From assembly GCF_000003605.2 (NCBI RefSeq), contig NW_003130860.1, positions 343,209 through 400,711 on the forward strand: 57,503 bases of DNA, in the 5' to 3' direction. Shown here in pieces: positions 1 to 14,600 of the stretch (the stretch's first letter is position 1; every line of letters begins with the position of its first letter). The DNA comes from Saccoglossus kowalevskii. Taxonomy: Eukaryota; Hemichordata; Enteropneusta; Harrimaniidae. A program made the position numbers and the translations under genes. The notes beneath the pieces were generated by a model. The model was not told where the DNA came from. It saw only the letters and a program-made list of their open reading frames with translations, and did not search any database.

Positions 1-446
1 TGTAGAGCCAGTCAGTTTAGCACACCTAGCTTGTTGTTAAAAGCGTAGAGCCAGTGAGTTAAGCACACCTAGCTTGTTAAAAGTGTAAAGCCAGTAAGTT
101 CAGCACACCTAGCTTGTTGTTAAAAGCTTAGAGCCAGTGAGTTAAGCACACCTAGCTTGTTGTTAAAAGTGTAGAGCCAATGAGTTTAGCACACCTAGCT
201 TGTTGTTAAACGTGTAGAGCCAGTGAGTTCAGCACATCTAGCTTTTTGTTAAAAGTGTAGAGCCATTGAGTTTAGCACACCTAGCTTGTTAAAAGTGTAG
301 AGCCATTGAGTTAAGCACACCTAGCTTGTTGTTAAAAGCGTAGAGCCAGTGTGTTTAGCACACCTAGCTTGTTGTTAAAAGCATAGAGCCAGTGAGTTTA
401 GCACAACTAGCTTGTTGTTAAAAGCATAGAACCAGTGTGCTCAGCA
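1..446. repeat. 43-bp minisatellite in DMXL intron
   Basis: About eleven head-to-tail copies of a ~43-bp unit whose core reads TAGAGCCAGTGAGTTTAGCA, followed by CACCTAGCTTGTTGTTAAAAG-like sequence. Copies differ by point changes and a recurrent 3-bp indel (one GTT missing near 90 and 285). The array runs off the left edge, so its full length is unknown. It ends about 95 bp before the first visible DMXL exon and is therefore intronic. The period is not a multiple of three and nothing suggests coding. Confidence 0.9.
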
Positions 447-541
447 CATTAGCATTTTGTACCGACTGGTTCTACACATTTAAAAATTTCGTATCAGCTA
501 TTGTCATGATAGTTATTCATTTGAATTGTTTTTATTTACAG

Positions 542-1545
542 AACGGTTGGAGATGCAAGGATGACTTCATTCTTCAGGAATAATTTTGGAGAAGATCGTT
601 GGCGAAGAGCAGCATTGAAAAATGCATTTGCACTTCTTGGCAAACAGCGATTTGAGCATGCTGCAGCTTTCTTTCTGCTGGCAGGTGCTCTGAAAGACGC
701 AATAGAAGTGTGTATAGATAAGCTTGAGGACATTCAGCTAGCTATGGTCATCGCACGTCTCTACGAAGAAGATTTAGAAATTCCAGTCACCCAGAAAATG
801 ATTCTGCATGAAAACATCCTTGGTTGTGATGACAGCGGTACACAGTCATTTAACATGAATGTCAGTTCTGATCCGTTTGTTCGTAGCATTTCATACTGGT
901 TACTCAAGGATTACACCAAGTCACTGGAAACATTGCTGGAACAACCTGAAAAATCATTACGTCAAGATACTAGCATTGAAAGCATGTTAAGTGATAAACA
1001 AAGTCTTATGGACTCGTGTACTTCCAACCCTGATGTCTTCAATTTCTACAACTACCTACGCACACACCCTTTATTGGTAAGGCGACAGTTTGCAGGACGC
1101 GATGGACATGGACCAAGTTCAGTGTTGATAACCGGATTCAGCAGTATTCAAGCAGTTGACCAGATTTACCAGGATGAGATCACACCGTTAGAGAGACAGT
1201 TGTTTTTTAGGACTGCTCATGCACATTTTGTCGCTGGATGCCCACTCTCAGCATTAGAAGTATTGTCAAAACTTCCTAAAGTGAAGTCTAAGGAGGTGTC
1301 TTCAAAAACTACCAGTCAAGTGTCATCAAGGTGTGATCATATCGACAACAAAGATATGATTGATACAGGAACCATCATTGATTCAGGATTTGTGAAAGAT
1401 AACTCTGATAGTTTTGATTGGGGTCAGCCAATTGTGCAAAAAGACAACAAAGAGTCTTTATTTGACTGGAGTCAGCCAGTTGGAATGCCGGTTGAAGAGA
1501 AGCTGGAATTGACATGGAGTGATAATGATAATGATAATGATGATA

Positions 1546-1579
<34 letters not shown>

Positions 1580-2607
1580 GACAGTTGGGAAATCAGATAC
1601 AGAATCTGCCGGACATGAAGAAGAAAAGAGTAACTTAACTTCTCAAGAGAAAGATGAACAACTAAGTTTAGGAAGTGAGTCTGTATCATTGGAAATTGAC
1701 ATTATGGCTCAACAGTTGAAATTTCAAGCATGCTTGAAAATACTCATGGAGGAACTGAGGACGTTGGCTACAGGGTTTGAAGTTGATGGTGGTCAGCTGC
1801 GATATCAGCTATATGCCTGGCTGGAGAGGGAAGTAGAGGCGTTACGGGTACTGTGCAATTACGACAGTGGTGAATACGAGGACGTCAAACTTGAACTTAT
1901 GGATATAGTGTCTGATCATGTGGAATCCATTACTCAGTTTGAAATTCCAATTAATCAACATGATAGTAAACAAAGCAAAACATTACATGAAGTCATCATG
2001 GCTGATCGCATGGACTTGGAAGCTAAGAGAGAAAGGGCAGAAAGGAGAAAACACTGGTTGAAAAGAAATCAGAATCTTCTTAGGACGTTGTTAAGTTACA
2101 CTAGTTTGCATGGTTCAGCTGGAGGTGGGTTGGCATCCGTCAAAATGGAATTGATATTACTTCTCCAAGAACTTCAACAGGAAAAGACGCAACAACAGCT
2201 TCTTTCGCCGCTGCCCTTCCCGACTACCCTGCCCCTGTTATCAGCTAGTGTGGCGAGCGCTAAGACTGTGGTTGCTGACCCTATTGTTCATTTATGCAAT
2301 GTCACTCATGATATTCTCCACACCGTTGTGCAGTTTACTACACCACCTAGACCTGGAAAAAATATTAGCGTTGTACAAACTTTACGTACACTAAGTGCGT
2401 CTTTGTCGTCATGTGTGTACCAGAGTCTGTGTGACAGTGATAGCTGCGTTACATTGTTAAAACAGACGACCACTAAGGGAATGAAAGTATATAGTGCAGG
2501 TACTCACTCTAACATCATTTATAGACCAGGTCATCTTATTGGAGCAAGGAAGAGACATTTCTCAGAAGAAAATCTTACTCCCACTACAGCCCCTTCAAAA
2601 TGGCCTG
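542..2607 (+). CDS. DMXL: DMXL exon a: Rav1-like region and acidic linker
   Basis: The acceptor is TTTATTTACAG before 542 and the donor is GTAAGT after 2607. The exon enters with one base of a split codon and reads TVGDARMTSFF, so the ATG at 561 is internal and not a start. It encodes about 689 residues. Roughly residues 1-230 (counted from 561) carry the conserved KNAF/LLGKQRFE block, 320-340 the Asp/Asn run, and 385-640 a second conserved block containing LRTLATG.EVDGGQLR, AERRKHWL and SLHGSAGGGLASVKMEL. The open frame continues to 2840 past the donor, but that tail lies inside an inserted repeat element and is intronic. Confidence 0.95.
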
Positions 2608-5600
2608 GTAAGTCTTTTGTTAGCTCCGCTGTCGACAAAGTCGACACAGTGGAGCTGTTCATATTACTGATTGTCCGTCGCCGTCATCATCGTCGTCAAC
2701 TTTACATTTTCAACTTCTTCTTCGAAATCGCAAATCAGAATGTTTTCACATTTGATTTGCAAGTACCTCAGATTTGTTCATTTCATGTCAAAATCTCAAA
2801 TTCTCTATTTTTGGTGAATATTTTTTTTCATTTTTGGTAAAAAGTGATATTTTCGACTTCTTATTAAAAACCGTAAGTCCGATTGCTTTGATATTGCATA
2901 TATAGGTACTACATGTAGACCTCTCTCAGATTTGTTCATTTAGTAATGATATCTTTAATTTCCTAATTTTGGTGAATATTTTTGTCATTTTTTGTAAAAA
3001 GTTATATTTTTGATTTCTTGTAAAAAACGACAAGTCCAATTGCTTTGATATTACATATATAGGTACTACCTGTCGATCTCTCTCAGATTTGTTCATTTTG
3101 TAATGATATCTTTAATTCTCTAGTTTTGGTGAATATTTTTGTAATTTTTGGTAAAAAGTGATATTTTCGACTACTTGTTAAAAACTGCAAGTCCAATTGC
3201 TTTGATATTACATATATAGGTACAACATGTGCACCTTTCTCAAATTTGTTTATTTCGTGATGATATCTTCAATTCTCTAATTTTGGTGAATATTTTTGTA
3301 ATTTTTGGTAAAAAGTGATTTTTTTGACTTCTTGTTAAAAACAGCAAGTCCGATTGCTTTGATACTATACATATTGTTCATTTTCTAATGATATCTTCAC
3401 TTCTTTGCTAACAGCGGAGCTATCTCAGCCAACAGGCTGCTTGTTAATTTTACAAATCTTGTTTCTGAATGAACAAAAATGACATCGTAACCTTGACACA
3501 ATTTAACAAAACTATGAGTCTCGTCATTGACATATTATTTGAATTCCATATGGCTCGGCATCTCATATTTCATTTCTCAGATATCTTTGTGCTAATCCCG
3601 TTCATAATTTATGATGCACTGTGAGATTATTCTTTTTAGTGGATGCCAGGACTACAATGTAAAGTATTTGATATTTTACCTTTAAGTGTTTTTATTCATT
3701 AACCATGACCATTGAGCTACAGGACCACAGGCATATTTGTAACTTTGTAAATAACACAATTTCTTTCCAGGAGTTTCATCGCTTCAATCGCTATTAGCAA
3801 CTGAGAGGGATGAAGATATGCCTAAATTGAACATCTTTCTTTGTGAGGCCCTTGTTGCTGTTTACATCAGCTTACTTGTACATGCCATGACAACCAATAC
3901 ACCTGGTGAGCTTTACCGACTGATAGCACACAACTTTGATGCCAAAATGTGGTCTGCTGTGTTTGGAGGAGGGACTAAGGTGATGATACCACTTGCCATG
4001 ACAACGCATCCTGAAGGTGAGTACTGATACCTTTATTCTTAAATTTGTAGTAGATGTGTCACATGATAACATTTATTGATTGTACAGGCAAGTCATTTTA
4101 AAAGCAAATGAAAAATCATTTCCGAAGATGTACAGTTGATTTCACATGATTCAATTACTGGTAATTGAGGATAAAACTGATGGCTCACAGCATGAAATGT
4201 GTGTAATACTGTTTTGTTTTAATGGCAAGGCTCTAAAGAAGGAGATGAAATGTTAGCAAAGCAAAGAAGGCAACTTCATCTTCGTCTTCTTGGTAAAGCC
4301 ACACCACAGCAAAGTCCATATGTGACCAGTCGTCTAGCAGCATCGTCTACAAATCATACTGAGAGAGCAGCCTTTAAAGAGAAGTTTGTATCCCCTGAAA
4401 TCAGTCTGATTGATTACTTTATGGTTAAGGTAAGTAAACACTTACTAACAGTTAAAGCTATTGTTAATTTGAAGCTGAAGCAATTATTGGTCACATTACA
4501 AATTGTACTCCTGGACTAATGTTGTGTAACAATGTTATGCAGTTAATAACACACACACACATACATACAAAGTTGAAAGTTTTTACAAAATCCATGACGT
4601 AACTACCAGTAGTTTTTACTGCTTGTAAAATACTTAATTCTAAGCAGGGTCAGTGATAAAAAAAAAAATTAAACCAAACGCTGGAAGAACTTTGCCTCTG
4701 CATAAACTCGGATATCATATTTCTGAATTTGCAACAGCGCCCCCAATGATGGATTCGAGCAAAGTGTTATCATGTAATCTGCCATAACCATTAAAATGCA
4801 GGAAAGCGCTACAAATGCCAATAAATCTCAAGGGAATTATAAAAAGAGAAAATAACTCAACTTGTTTCCATGCAATTGAAGTCAGAATTGGTATCTCAGA
4901 CTCGTCAGATTTATTATAAATAATGTCAGAAATTTCCTGTGTTCAAAGTTTGTTTGTCCATCCATAGTTATCATCCAAATTGATTATTTTATTCTTCAAA
5001 ATCCATTCTATTATATTTTGCTGTTTCTTAACAGTGAAAAATAACCATTCAATGTTTATTACAGCCATATGTAGCACCAATGAATGATGGAACGAATTAT
5101 GAATCAGATGAAAGTGTGAGTGATGAAGAAACTCCTATGGATGAAGATGATGATGTCTTTACCATCACCACGACAACGTCCTCCTTAGATGAACATACTG
5201 ATTACAATTCTTACAGTTGGTGTCTCATGAGATATGCTATAGCAAGATTAGTTTTACAGAAACTGCAGTGTTTTCTACCTGTTGCTGGTATTGAATTGGC
5301 AGGTTAGTTTCATATTTAAAACATACACAACATTTGATGCATAGCATAGATGAAATATACATGGCTGTGTTGAATTGTGTTTTATTGCTGCATGTAAAGG
5401 CTTCTTCAAAAGGTTCATTCTCTGTCCATTGCAATAATAGATATTGTATCCATCCAAATTTTATCATTGAAATCTTGTTTCTATTTTTTTTTCAGAATTA
5501 CCTGTGGCCTCACCATTGATTCACTCCTTCTTGAAAACACTTGAAAGATGGCAGCAATTGCTGATGGGAAAATTGGAGCTCTTCTCTAGTCCTCCCCCAG

Positions 5601-8600
5601 ATTACATATCCACTAATATCTCCTATGATCCATTGTCATTTACACCACAGACTGGTGCTCCTGCCATTCTTAGATATAAAGCCATGCTGGAGCCATCAAA
5701 TACACCATTCAGGTGAGATAGAAATCCCCATGCTTTCCTACTACATGATGGAGGTCCCCATAACTTGCTTTACTCAGCAGTATTTTGTCCAGCCCACCAA
5801 ACCTACAGTATAAAATTTAATGAAATGGCGTCCCATCAAACTGCTCATCCCCTGTCCTTGGTACATGGTCCACACAATTACAATTCACCAAAATGTGTAA
5901 TTTGCATAATAGATTTTCAGTCAATGGGGAAATTACCGGTATACATATAATGTACATATAAGTTTACACAATGTTGCATTAATATTTGTGTGTAAAAAAA
6001 TTATGGTGTTTAAGAAGTTAAAGAAAACCTGCCTCTGTGCTGCCAAAGCAGATTTCTGTGGGATAACTCCCTCCTCCTTACAGCCACTTGTATTCACTAT
6101 TCTCAGTGATTGTCGTTAGAACCAGATATTCACAGATACCTCTTGTGTTCTTACAGGTCCAACAGCAGATCTGCACTTTCTGTAAAAAGATTGTGGAATT
6201 TCTTAGTTCGTCAAGACCATGTACAGGAAATCTTCATTCATTATATTTTCAACAAGAAGGGAAGGGAACACGAGGTAAGACTTTAGAAATTAGGTCTGTG
6301 ATGTGAGTAACCAGATATAAATGTATACCTGTGATCTTCAATGATGTCACTTGAGCTGAAGAAATATACAGTGACCCCTCGCTAAGTCGAGGTGACGGGA
6401 TCCTAGCAAAAACCACGACTTATCAGGGGCTGCGGCTTACAGAGGTTCCTTGTGAAAGGGGGTTCATGCATTGAAAATGGATACAAAATGCACATATGCA
6501 CATGTGGGTTTATTTATTGTATGTTTTTTTTATTTCTATGTCCATGACATAGCAAGGGGGCACTGTACATAGTGTAATAATATGATGGAGTAAATACAGG
6601 GTTTGCTTGTCAAGACGTTATTGTGTTATTCATATTGTGATTGCTTATATTAAAACAAACTGAATTTTGTTCGAGCAAACAGATTTTATACATACTAGGG
6701 ATTATTCCTACAAATTTACAAATACATTCACAGCATTTTATGAGATCTGATAATTTACGATAGAAAATACAAAACTGTACTCTGATGCAATACTGGTGTG
6801 ACTTTGCAGTGATTCTGTCACAAAGTTGATTTGATTTGAAAAGAAAAACTTAACATGTACCGGGTAATTCCTTTTCTCACTTTATGCTAGGCGGAGATAA
6901 TAGATGAAATTGACAGTGGACTCAAAGTCGCCAGATCACGTATAATTCACAAAGAGGCTGAGAAGATATCCGCATTCACCATCAATCATGTACGTATTAT
7001 GTTAGAACATTTTATAAATATGTCGTAAGTATGTTTACGCTGGCGCGTTTTATAAAAATGTCTTGTCTGTTTCATCAGGATTAGAAGTTTTAACATTTGC
7101 AAATATTGTTCGGTTCGGTTCAATTTATTTAGTATACTGTAAACTGCTTTGTTTTCGTAGGAGTCAAAGTAAAAATTTGCAGTGAACATTTTTCTTGGGT
7201 TCTACAACATGGAGTCTCAGGAACATATGCGAAATTCTATTTTCATTTTCACACAATCTTGAAATTCCAAAAATCCTTTAAAAATAAATGGTTTTACGGT
7301 ATAACATTTTCAATGCACACTCTGATTTATTTCCTCCATATCCAGCCATTTTGTTCTGATGTTTATTCTTCTTGACAAATCACAGTGTAACAGGAGAAAA
7401 CCATCAGACAGCTATAACAACCAATTCACCTATGTCATCGTATATTGTTTATTTGTTCATGAATTTCATCTACTCACCCAATCTACTCTATTTTTCAGGA
7501 GAAAAATGGTGAACCCGTGCCCCTCTCCCCCAGATCACTGTATCATTAAATTATTTGTTTGTTTTTTTTTCTTCCCACACAAAATACAGGGTGCTTGGGT
7601 CAATATATCCTACAATGGAGTGTACAGTGTATGTATTTTACAAACCTTAATTGTCATCACCCCCCTTCAACCTTTCATGTGCCTTCCTTGGGTGACAGTG
7701 ATTCTATGCCATTCTTTGTGGAATATGTATATATTTATGATTAACTTGTGCATGCCAATCATTGGAGAGACATCATGTGGGAAAATAGTGGTGCATTCTT
7801 GGAATGAACATTCTGTTATGTGTTTCTGTAATATATTTAATTCTTGTCTAAAATAGAATTATTTTGTTTCACCAATAATAATCTGGTGAAATACAGTGGC
7901 ACGGCTTGTATTTGATTGCTGGATTTGAATATTCATTTGTATAGGCCTTTATTTAGAAGCTTTGATTATATTTATGTTTAAACACAAACAAAAATTTGCT
8001 CTAATAATAGCACATATACTGACATTAATAACATCTTTGTTTTACAACAAACACATACATTCTCTGCTTGTATTTGTCACTAGAATTCTTTACCATTCAA
8101 CAGGTGTTTACAAGCTGATAAAATACAGCAATGTTTACTGCTGCCTCGTGGGTACCATTGGACTTTAGGTTTTTTCCTGGGTACTATCTGAATACACAAA
8201 ATGGCTACAGCTTATGTCTGATTTCTCAATATTTAAGTTTATGATTTATGATAGCTTCTTCATTAATCTTACTTTTCTTTATAGCAATTCTTTTTCTTCA
8301 ATGTCAACACGATCAACACTTTGCTTTCCAGACTACAATTTGTAGAACTGATTTATGTATTATTTAGTGACAATCTCCATTAATTCAGCAGCTAGTTACA
8401 TTTCTTTATGTTTTCTGATTCTTTTTAAAGAGCACCACTGTCTCATAAAAAAAAGATTTTCAATGTGCTACTCTTGGGGGCGCTCTTTGAAAAATGAGTA
8501 ACTTTGAGGGCGCTCTGATAATCCTTTAACTTACCTTTTCTATTGGTATATATTAGCACAGGATTACAAATAGGTTGGATCTATCTTATCATATTAATTT

Positions 8601-11600
8601 TTAATGATAAGTATTTCTCTATAAACTATTCTTTTCAGATGGATAACATAAGTGACTGACAGTCTTTAGGTCTTGTACTAAACAATCTCTTTTCTTTCTC
8701 TGTCTTTGTAGCAGTGATCGTCAAGTTTCCTACTCAAATTAATTATAATATACATGTGCTGTTGTGCATATATTTGTGTGTATCTAAATTTGAAACAAAG
8801 ATTTTGTTTTTATCTGATAACATTTTAGTTAGATTAGTTTTCTATCTCTCAATATCAAGCACGTTTCCAACTCATCTCTGTCTTTCATGATATGATAGAA
8901 GCCTATCATTTATTCTGTGGAAGGGCCGATACTTTACGATCATTGTCTTGAGTTCTCACAAATCATCATGTTATGCACCATAAGGCATTGTTTCATAAAT
9001 GTTTCTCTATAAATCATGGGTATCATTTTACTGTGTATATGGAATGCAAGGTATTTATTTATCATCTTGAACTTCAAAATAAAAACTATTTCTATGTTCA
9101 ACTTTGCAGGCCAATCCAAGCTGTATGGTTGTTTCCACATCTAAGGAGATTCTAGAATTGGATTTGTCATTGATTCTGAACCCTCAGCCGCTAGCTTGGA
9201 TCGAAGAACGGTATGATGACACACAAACTGACAGGTGTGTATTTGTATACTGATAGTAATTTAACATAAACTGACATTGATAATATTTAACATATTATAG
9301 AGACAACTCTGGGGGTACATTTCATAGTTTAAACCATGCATCCTTCAAGCTCCATTGGATGATAACACTTTCAATCAATTTTTATTATGTCATCATGTCA
9401 CAGTCGACCAATTTACTCATTCAAGGTTATTTAACCTAATAACAGGGATGAAAATATTTTGTTTCAAAATTACCACGTAATTACTGATTTGGATGCTCGT
9501 TTTTTTTTATCCATTACCGGTACTAATTTTTGTTTTTTTGGATTGCCTGAAAAAATGCACAAATATACATTTTGTAACATTTCCATAGTAATCCATGTCA
9601 AGCATTATTTCACAAAAAATGAATAGTTTCCATCCAAATTTTCTAATAATTTCTAAATTAAAATATTTTGAGAGTATGTGATCAACAGGAAACTTTGTAG
9701 CAGTGGCACAGAGTGTCGGTGACTTTCGCAACATGCAGTCTTAGTGTAGGAAAGAACATAAGATTGTTTTCACTATAAAAATATAAAATAAATACATTCT
9801 TTCATTGTTGTTGCAGCTTATCAACTTCTCGGAGTCAAACTGATGATGACTTTACAATCGTACATCACATAGAAAAGAGTTCATCGTCTTCAACTCCGAC
9901 TTCTCATAATTCATCGAATATATTGCCTTCAAGTAGTTCAAGTTCTCTGACAGCTGAATCACGGCAAACAGGAAGAGGCAGTACTATGGTGAGTACAGGT
10001 CATACAAATAGATTACAAAAAGGTTTCGAAAACCAACAATCCAGCGGCATTTTTCATCAATGATTTATTATACATCTGTCAGCATATCTCCACAAATTAT
10101 AGTGTTTCATAATTTGAGTGGGGCATCTATATTCTGCCTTATTAGGAAATGCAATTTCCAAATAAGGAACTATTTGTTCTTAAATGTGGATAAAGAGAGG
10201 TTTCACCCCCTTGCCTAGGCTTGGCTTTATACACCAATGATGTACATCCATGTACACAATGTACCTTTATTATGTTTTTTGTATTGATTTTCACAACTCA
10301 ATAGTCGATATTCCCTATATATTGTCTTGTAGTATATTTTGTGATGTTTGTGTCATATAGTACGTGGGCATTGTGATTACTAAATGCTGTGAGGAAAACA
10401 TGTCACTGTGTTCATCCGTCTGTCACATTTAATCAGTCTCAACTCAGAACAATATTATTGCAATTATCAACTACGAAATGAACTTTAAGCCTGGACAATT
10501 TCAATCACGTCAGTTCTCAGGCAAAAAAATAGATTTGTCTGTTTGCATATCAGTTTGAAAACTGCATGTTACACAATTTTTTTTTGTTTTTTGGCAAAAT
10601 ATTGCAGAAATGAAAGTCAAAAAAACTAATAAAAATGAACAAAAATGCACCATTTTTTTTAAACATGTCCTCCTTGTGTCTTATTAGACATGCCCCCAGG
10701 TCCAGTTGTGTTTAGCTCCCTCTTGTGACACGTTATAATTCCCAATGAGGACACTGCTGATCTGACTTGTAACCGTGGTAATAATAATTGATAATCTGTT
10801 TGTATTATAGTTATTAAAGAGGCAAGTTCATGGGGTGAGAAGGATGGCGTCACATCCGTCACTCCCATATTGTAAGTATATTCTTACTGTGTATTGAACA
10901 CTGATTTATCTCTGTATATCATAATAATTGTCAGGTTTATGAGGTCACACCTAATCTATTATTGCATTGCCCATATCAAAACCTTTGATATACATGTACA
11001 AAGCAAAAATATCAATAATCCAAAAAAAAGGGTACATTTTTATTGCATTTTGTTAGTCACACTAAATAAAAGTGAAGAAAGCTGAGGAACTGTAATTGCA
11101 GCCATTAAAACAAATATTTAAATGCAAGCAATTAATGGAAGATTTTTCAAGACTGTTGAAATTAATTAATTAATTAAGTTGACAAAATTAAAATGGTATT
11201 GTTGCTAATTATCAAATTTTGCTAGCCCACCCCCACCCCCCCCCCCACCCCCCGCCAAAAAAATCATTACATTCCTGTTATTCACATACATTCCCTATAC
11301 ATACATGTATATGGTAATTGTGATCTAGTCAAATCTGGTTCTATCCAGTTCCAACCAGTCATTCCAGGTGGACATGTCTCTTACTAGTGTGGTTTTCCTA
11401 CTAGATTTGACCGGTTCTACGGATGGCAGTGTTAGTTTGTGGGAATGGGGTCACACACAGAAATTACATACTCATCGCATTGCTGGCAACTATCCAAAAG
11501 TTACAAGAATTTATTGTAATCCACAGGGTAATAAGGTAAGTCTTGAAAATAACTAGAAACTAATGTTATTGTCGTCTTTTAGTTCATTGTCTGGCTGACA

Positions 11601-14600
11601 AATCCTACCACAAAGCATTACTGAAATGTTGATACACGGGAAAACAATTACTAGTTCATTTGTTTGTTTTTCCCTACACCATTTGATACAACTCATTAGC
11701 TTACCTATGCATACTTAATTATATAATTTGTGTAAATGGTCACAATGAAAAATAATTACAAAACTTTCATTAGAGTTTGTAACTAATTAATTTTTGTTTG
11801 TCATGGGCTCCTAGTGATTTATTTGTTAGATTGATATAATGTGTAGAGAATGGTAGAAGGTAATCATAGTTCTTGATAATTATTCAATATGTGTTCCCTT
11901 CTTCAGTGGATAATCTGAATTAGATGACAGATCATAAAAATAAAACAGATCTCAAACTTAATTAATGACCATAATATAAATAAAATTCTTATTCACAATA
12001 TTATTATGTGTGTTCTTATAGTTCGGAGTTGCTGATGAAAGTGGTCAGTTGTGTCTTTGGCAGATTTGTGGTTTGACTAATACAGGTAGCAAACCATTCC
12101 TGGTGAGTGCATTAAATTTTCATTGTATTCTATGTATATATATACTTGTCCTTGTACTGACGTGTGTGCACTGGGAGTCATTTCTTAGACATGATTTGCC
12201 TGATTTGGTACAAAGGTATGTCATAATAGTTGACATACATTTTTGTATGCACATCAAGTTATTTTTCATTTTGATGAAAATTGTCCGATTGGGGGCTATT
12301 TTTCTTCCCTAAAATGACAAAGAATCATACTTTTAAAATGTCATCAACCAGTTTTTGAACATGCCTGGACTGACTTCACTTTGCATGATGGTTGCACGTA
12401 TCAGGGTACTGGCTCATGTCAGCTTGTTTCCTGATTTTATTTAAAGTGGCTGAATGGTGGCCATTTTGTTACTTGTTTTTGTTTCCCCCTAGGCATTTCT
12501 TGAAAATCCTTGGCCAATTTGGTTGAAAGTTGGTGCAGAGACATACCATGTTTGTATGCATATGTATACATCAAATTTGAGTGATCAGCAGCCATTTTTT
12601 AACCCCCCCCCCCCCCCCAATGACATAATATTCTATTTTGAACATGTTTTCGTTCTTTTAGCAAATATGCAACAATTGATTTCATTCAAACTTGGTCTGA
12701 TGGTTGTACATATTGGGTTACTGTTGTATGTCAGTTTGTTTTGCGATTTGATTTTCCACCGAATGTGGCAACCGATGACCATTTTGATCCACCATAGACA
12801 AAGCAGACACTGAAATTTATAACTGTAGTGTGAATGTAGTGTTCAGTGTATTTATCACAATTAATAAAAATAGGCTGTTGTGTTTTATTATTAGTTTAGT
12901 CATAGTCCTTCTATCCTCGGTCTGGAAACGACTAGAGTTCTTTTGTCTCTAACCGCATTGCGGGCAAACAAACCGTTCACACTCGGGCCTAGGGAGCCAG
13001 GAAGTCAGACAGATTACAATACTGTCAGAATATTCATTAAAATTGGCAAATTTATCGTCATGCAAAGCGTTACCTCATTGTATGTCTTCACTTTGACCTC
13101 AAATTCGGGCAACTACAACATAAACAAAACATGTAAACAAAATTAGCACTATGAAATTTGGGGTTTTTGAACCCTTATACGTACCAAAACCAGTCTACCA
13201 ACTCATAAACATTCCAGTTCCTGCCAGGTAAAGATTAATATCGGGAATATGTTAATCTTCTAGTTTTTAATAGGAAAAAAACAGCGCGTACCAACATGCT
13301 GAAATCGCTGAACAAATCTTGTCAAAATGGCGTCGTACATGTTACCATGGTCGATCGAAAAACCTGTGATATTTCTGCTTCTTGGGGGTTCATAACAATT
13401 CAAGTCAACTATGCAACAACTAATGACTTTATTTGATGCGGAAGTATAAAACAATGCTTCAATTTTTGTCTAAAAATGTTTTTTTAGCACTGAATAGAAT
13501 ACAATTATAAACATCACCATTTGCATTTACAATCGAAAAAAAGCATCCATAAAAATTGCCAATGTAACGTCAATAAAATAAGGTGTGACAAATAATAAAT
13601 CAGCCCACCAATTTTTAATGAATTGTTTCGATCATAAAATGTCAAAATCTAAGACAAATATTGGTTTTGCGCTGAGAAGAAGGGTAAATAAAATAGTTCA
13701 TTTCAATCAACCCAAGAATCAAACACGAAACATTCCTGGGTAAAGGTATGAAAATTTGTTGCAAAAATGTGTCGCTGCTGGCTAAAATATGACCTTGTAC
13801 AGATATCCTGATTAAAAAAATTGTGTGAAAAAGCTCGAATTCTGGAATAAATAAAGTGGTAAAAAAAAACAGCACTGACGTTGTCAAAAATAATGACCGA
13901 CTGTGTACTGATCATGTGATAATGCTTTGCGCATACCCGCAACGCGCACGCAAATTCACATATAATACAATGACCATTTCCAGACTGGGGATAGAGGGAC
14001 TGTGGTTTAGTGGATAATTCAAGATTTGGGAACCTAATTTTGGGATTCCTTTTGGTGACCTCATTTGGAGACTCTCTACAGATTAATCTCTATATAATTT
14101 GAATAACAATTAAATAATGTAAACAAACTTTGCAAATCAAATAAAACATACGCAGAATGGGTTGTCCTTTGCGTATTTGACGTGTTCCTTTATCTTAGCA
14201 GTCATTTGGGCTTCACGGATAAATGCACTTCTCTAACTGGCATATGCCCTTAGCATTCAATTTATTTTTGACAGTTCAAGGTTGTCGTAAACGTCAAAAA
14301 CAAGTACGTAAATATCCGATAGTGTGTGTTCATATGTCATATTGTATGTGACTGCTACAGGCTGTGAAGAAGCTATTAATATGTGACGTATTTCTTAATT
14401 ACAGAGTTTACAGTGTCACAATAAAGGTATTAACGACTTCGCCTTTATTGGCTCTTCTAGTCTTCTAGCAACAGCGGGACTCTCATCAGACAATAAAAAC
14501 TTGTGCTTATGGGACACACTACTACCACATCGTAGTTCTCTGGTACAAGGTAAGATAACAAAAGTGGCTCAGGATAGGATTTTTCATGCTGTTTACGTTT

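Noticed and set aside
1375-1689. Histidine-rich minus-strand frame
   Set aside because: Antisense of the polyaspartate run in a well-supported DMXL exon.
2608-2840. Continuation of the DMXL open frame past 2607
   Set aside because: A GTAAGT donor at 2608 joins in phase to a conserved exon at 3771, and the continuation lies in an inverted-repeat element with no DMXL similarity.
7359-7856. 165-codon plus-strand frame
   Set aside because: Intronic between two phase-matched DMXL exons (6989 and 9110), with no conserved motif and AT-rich composition typical of the intron.
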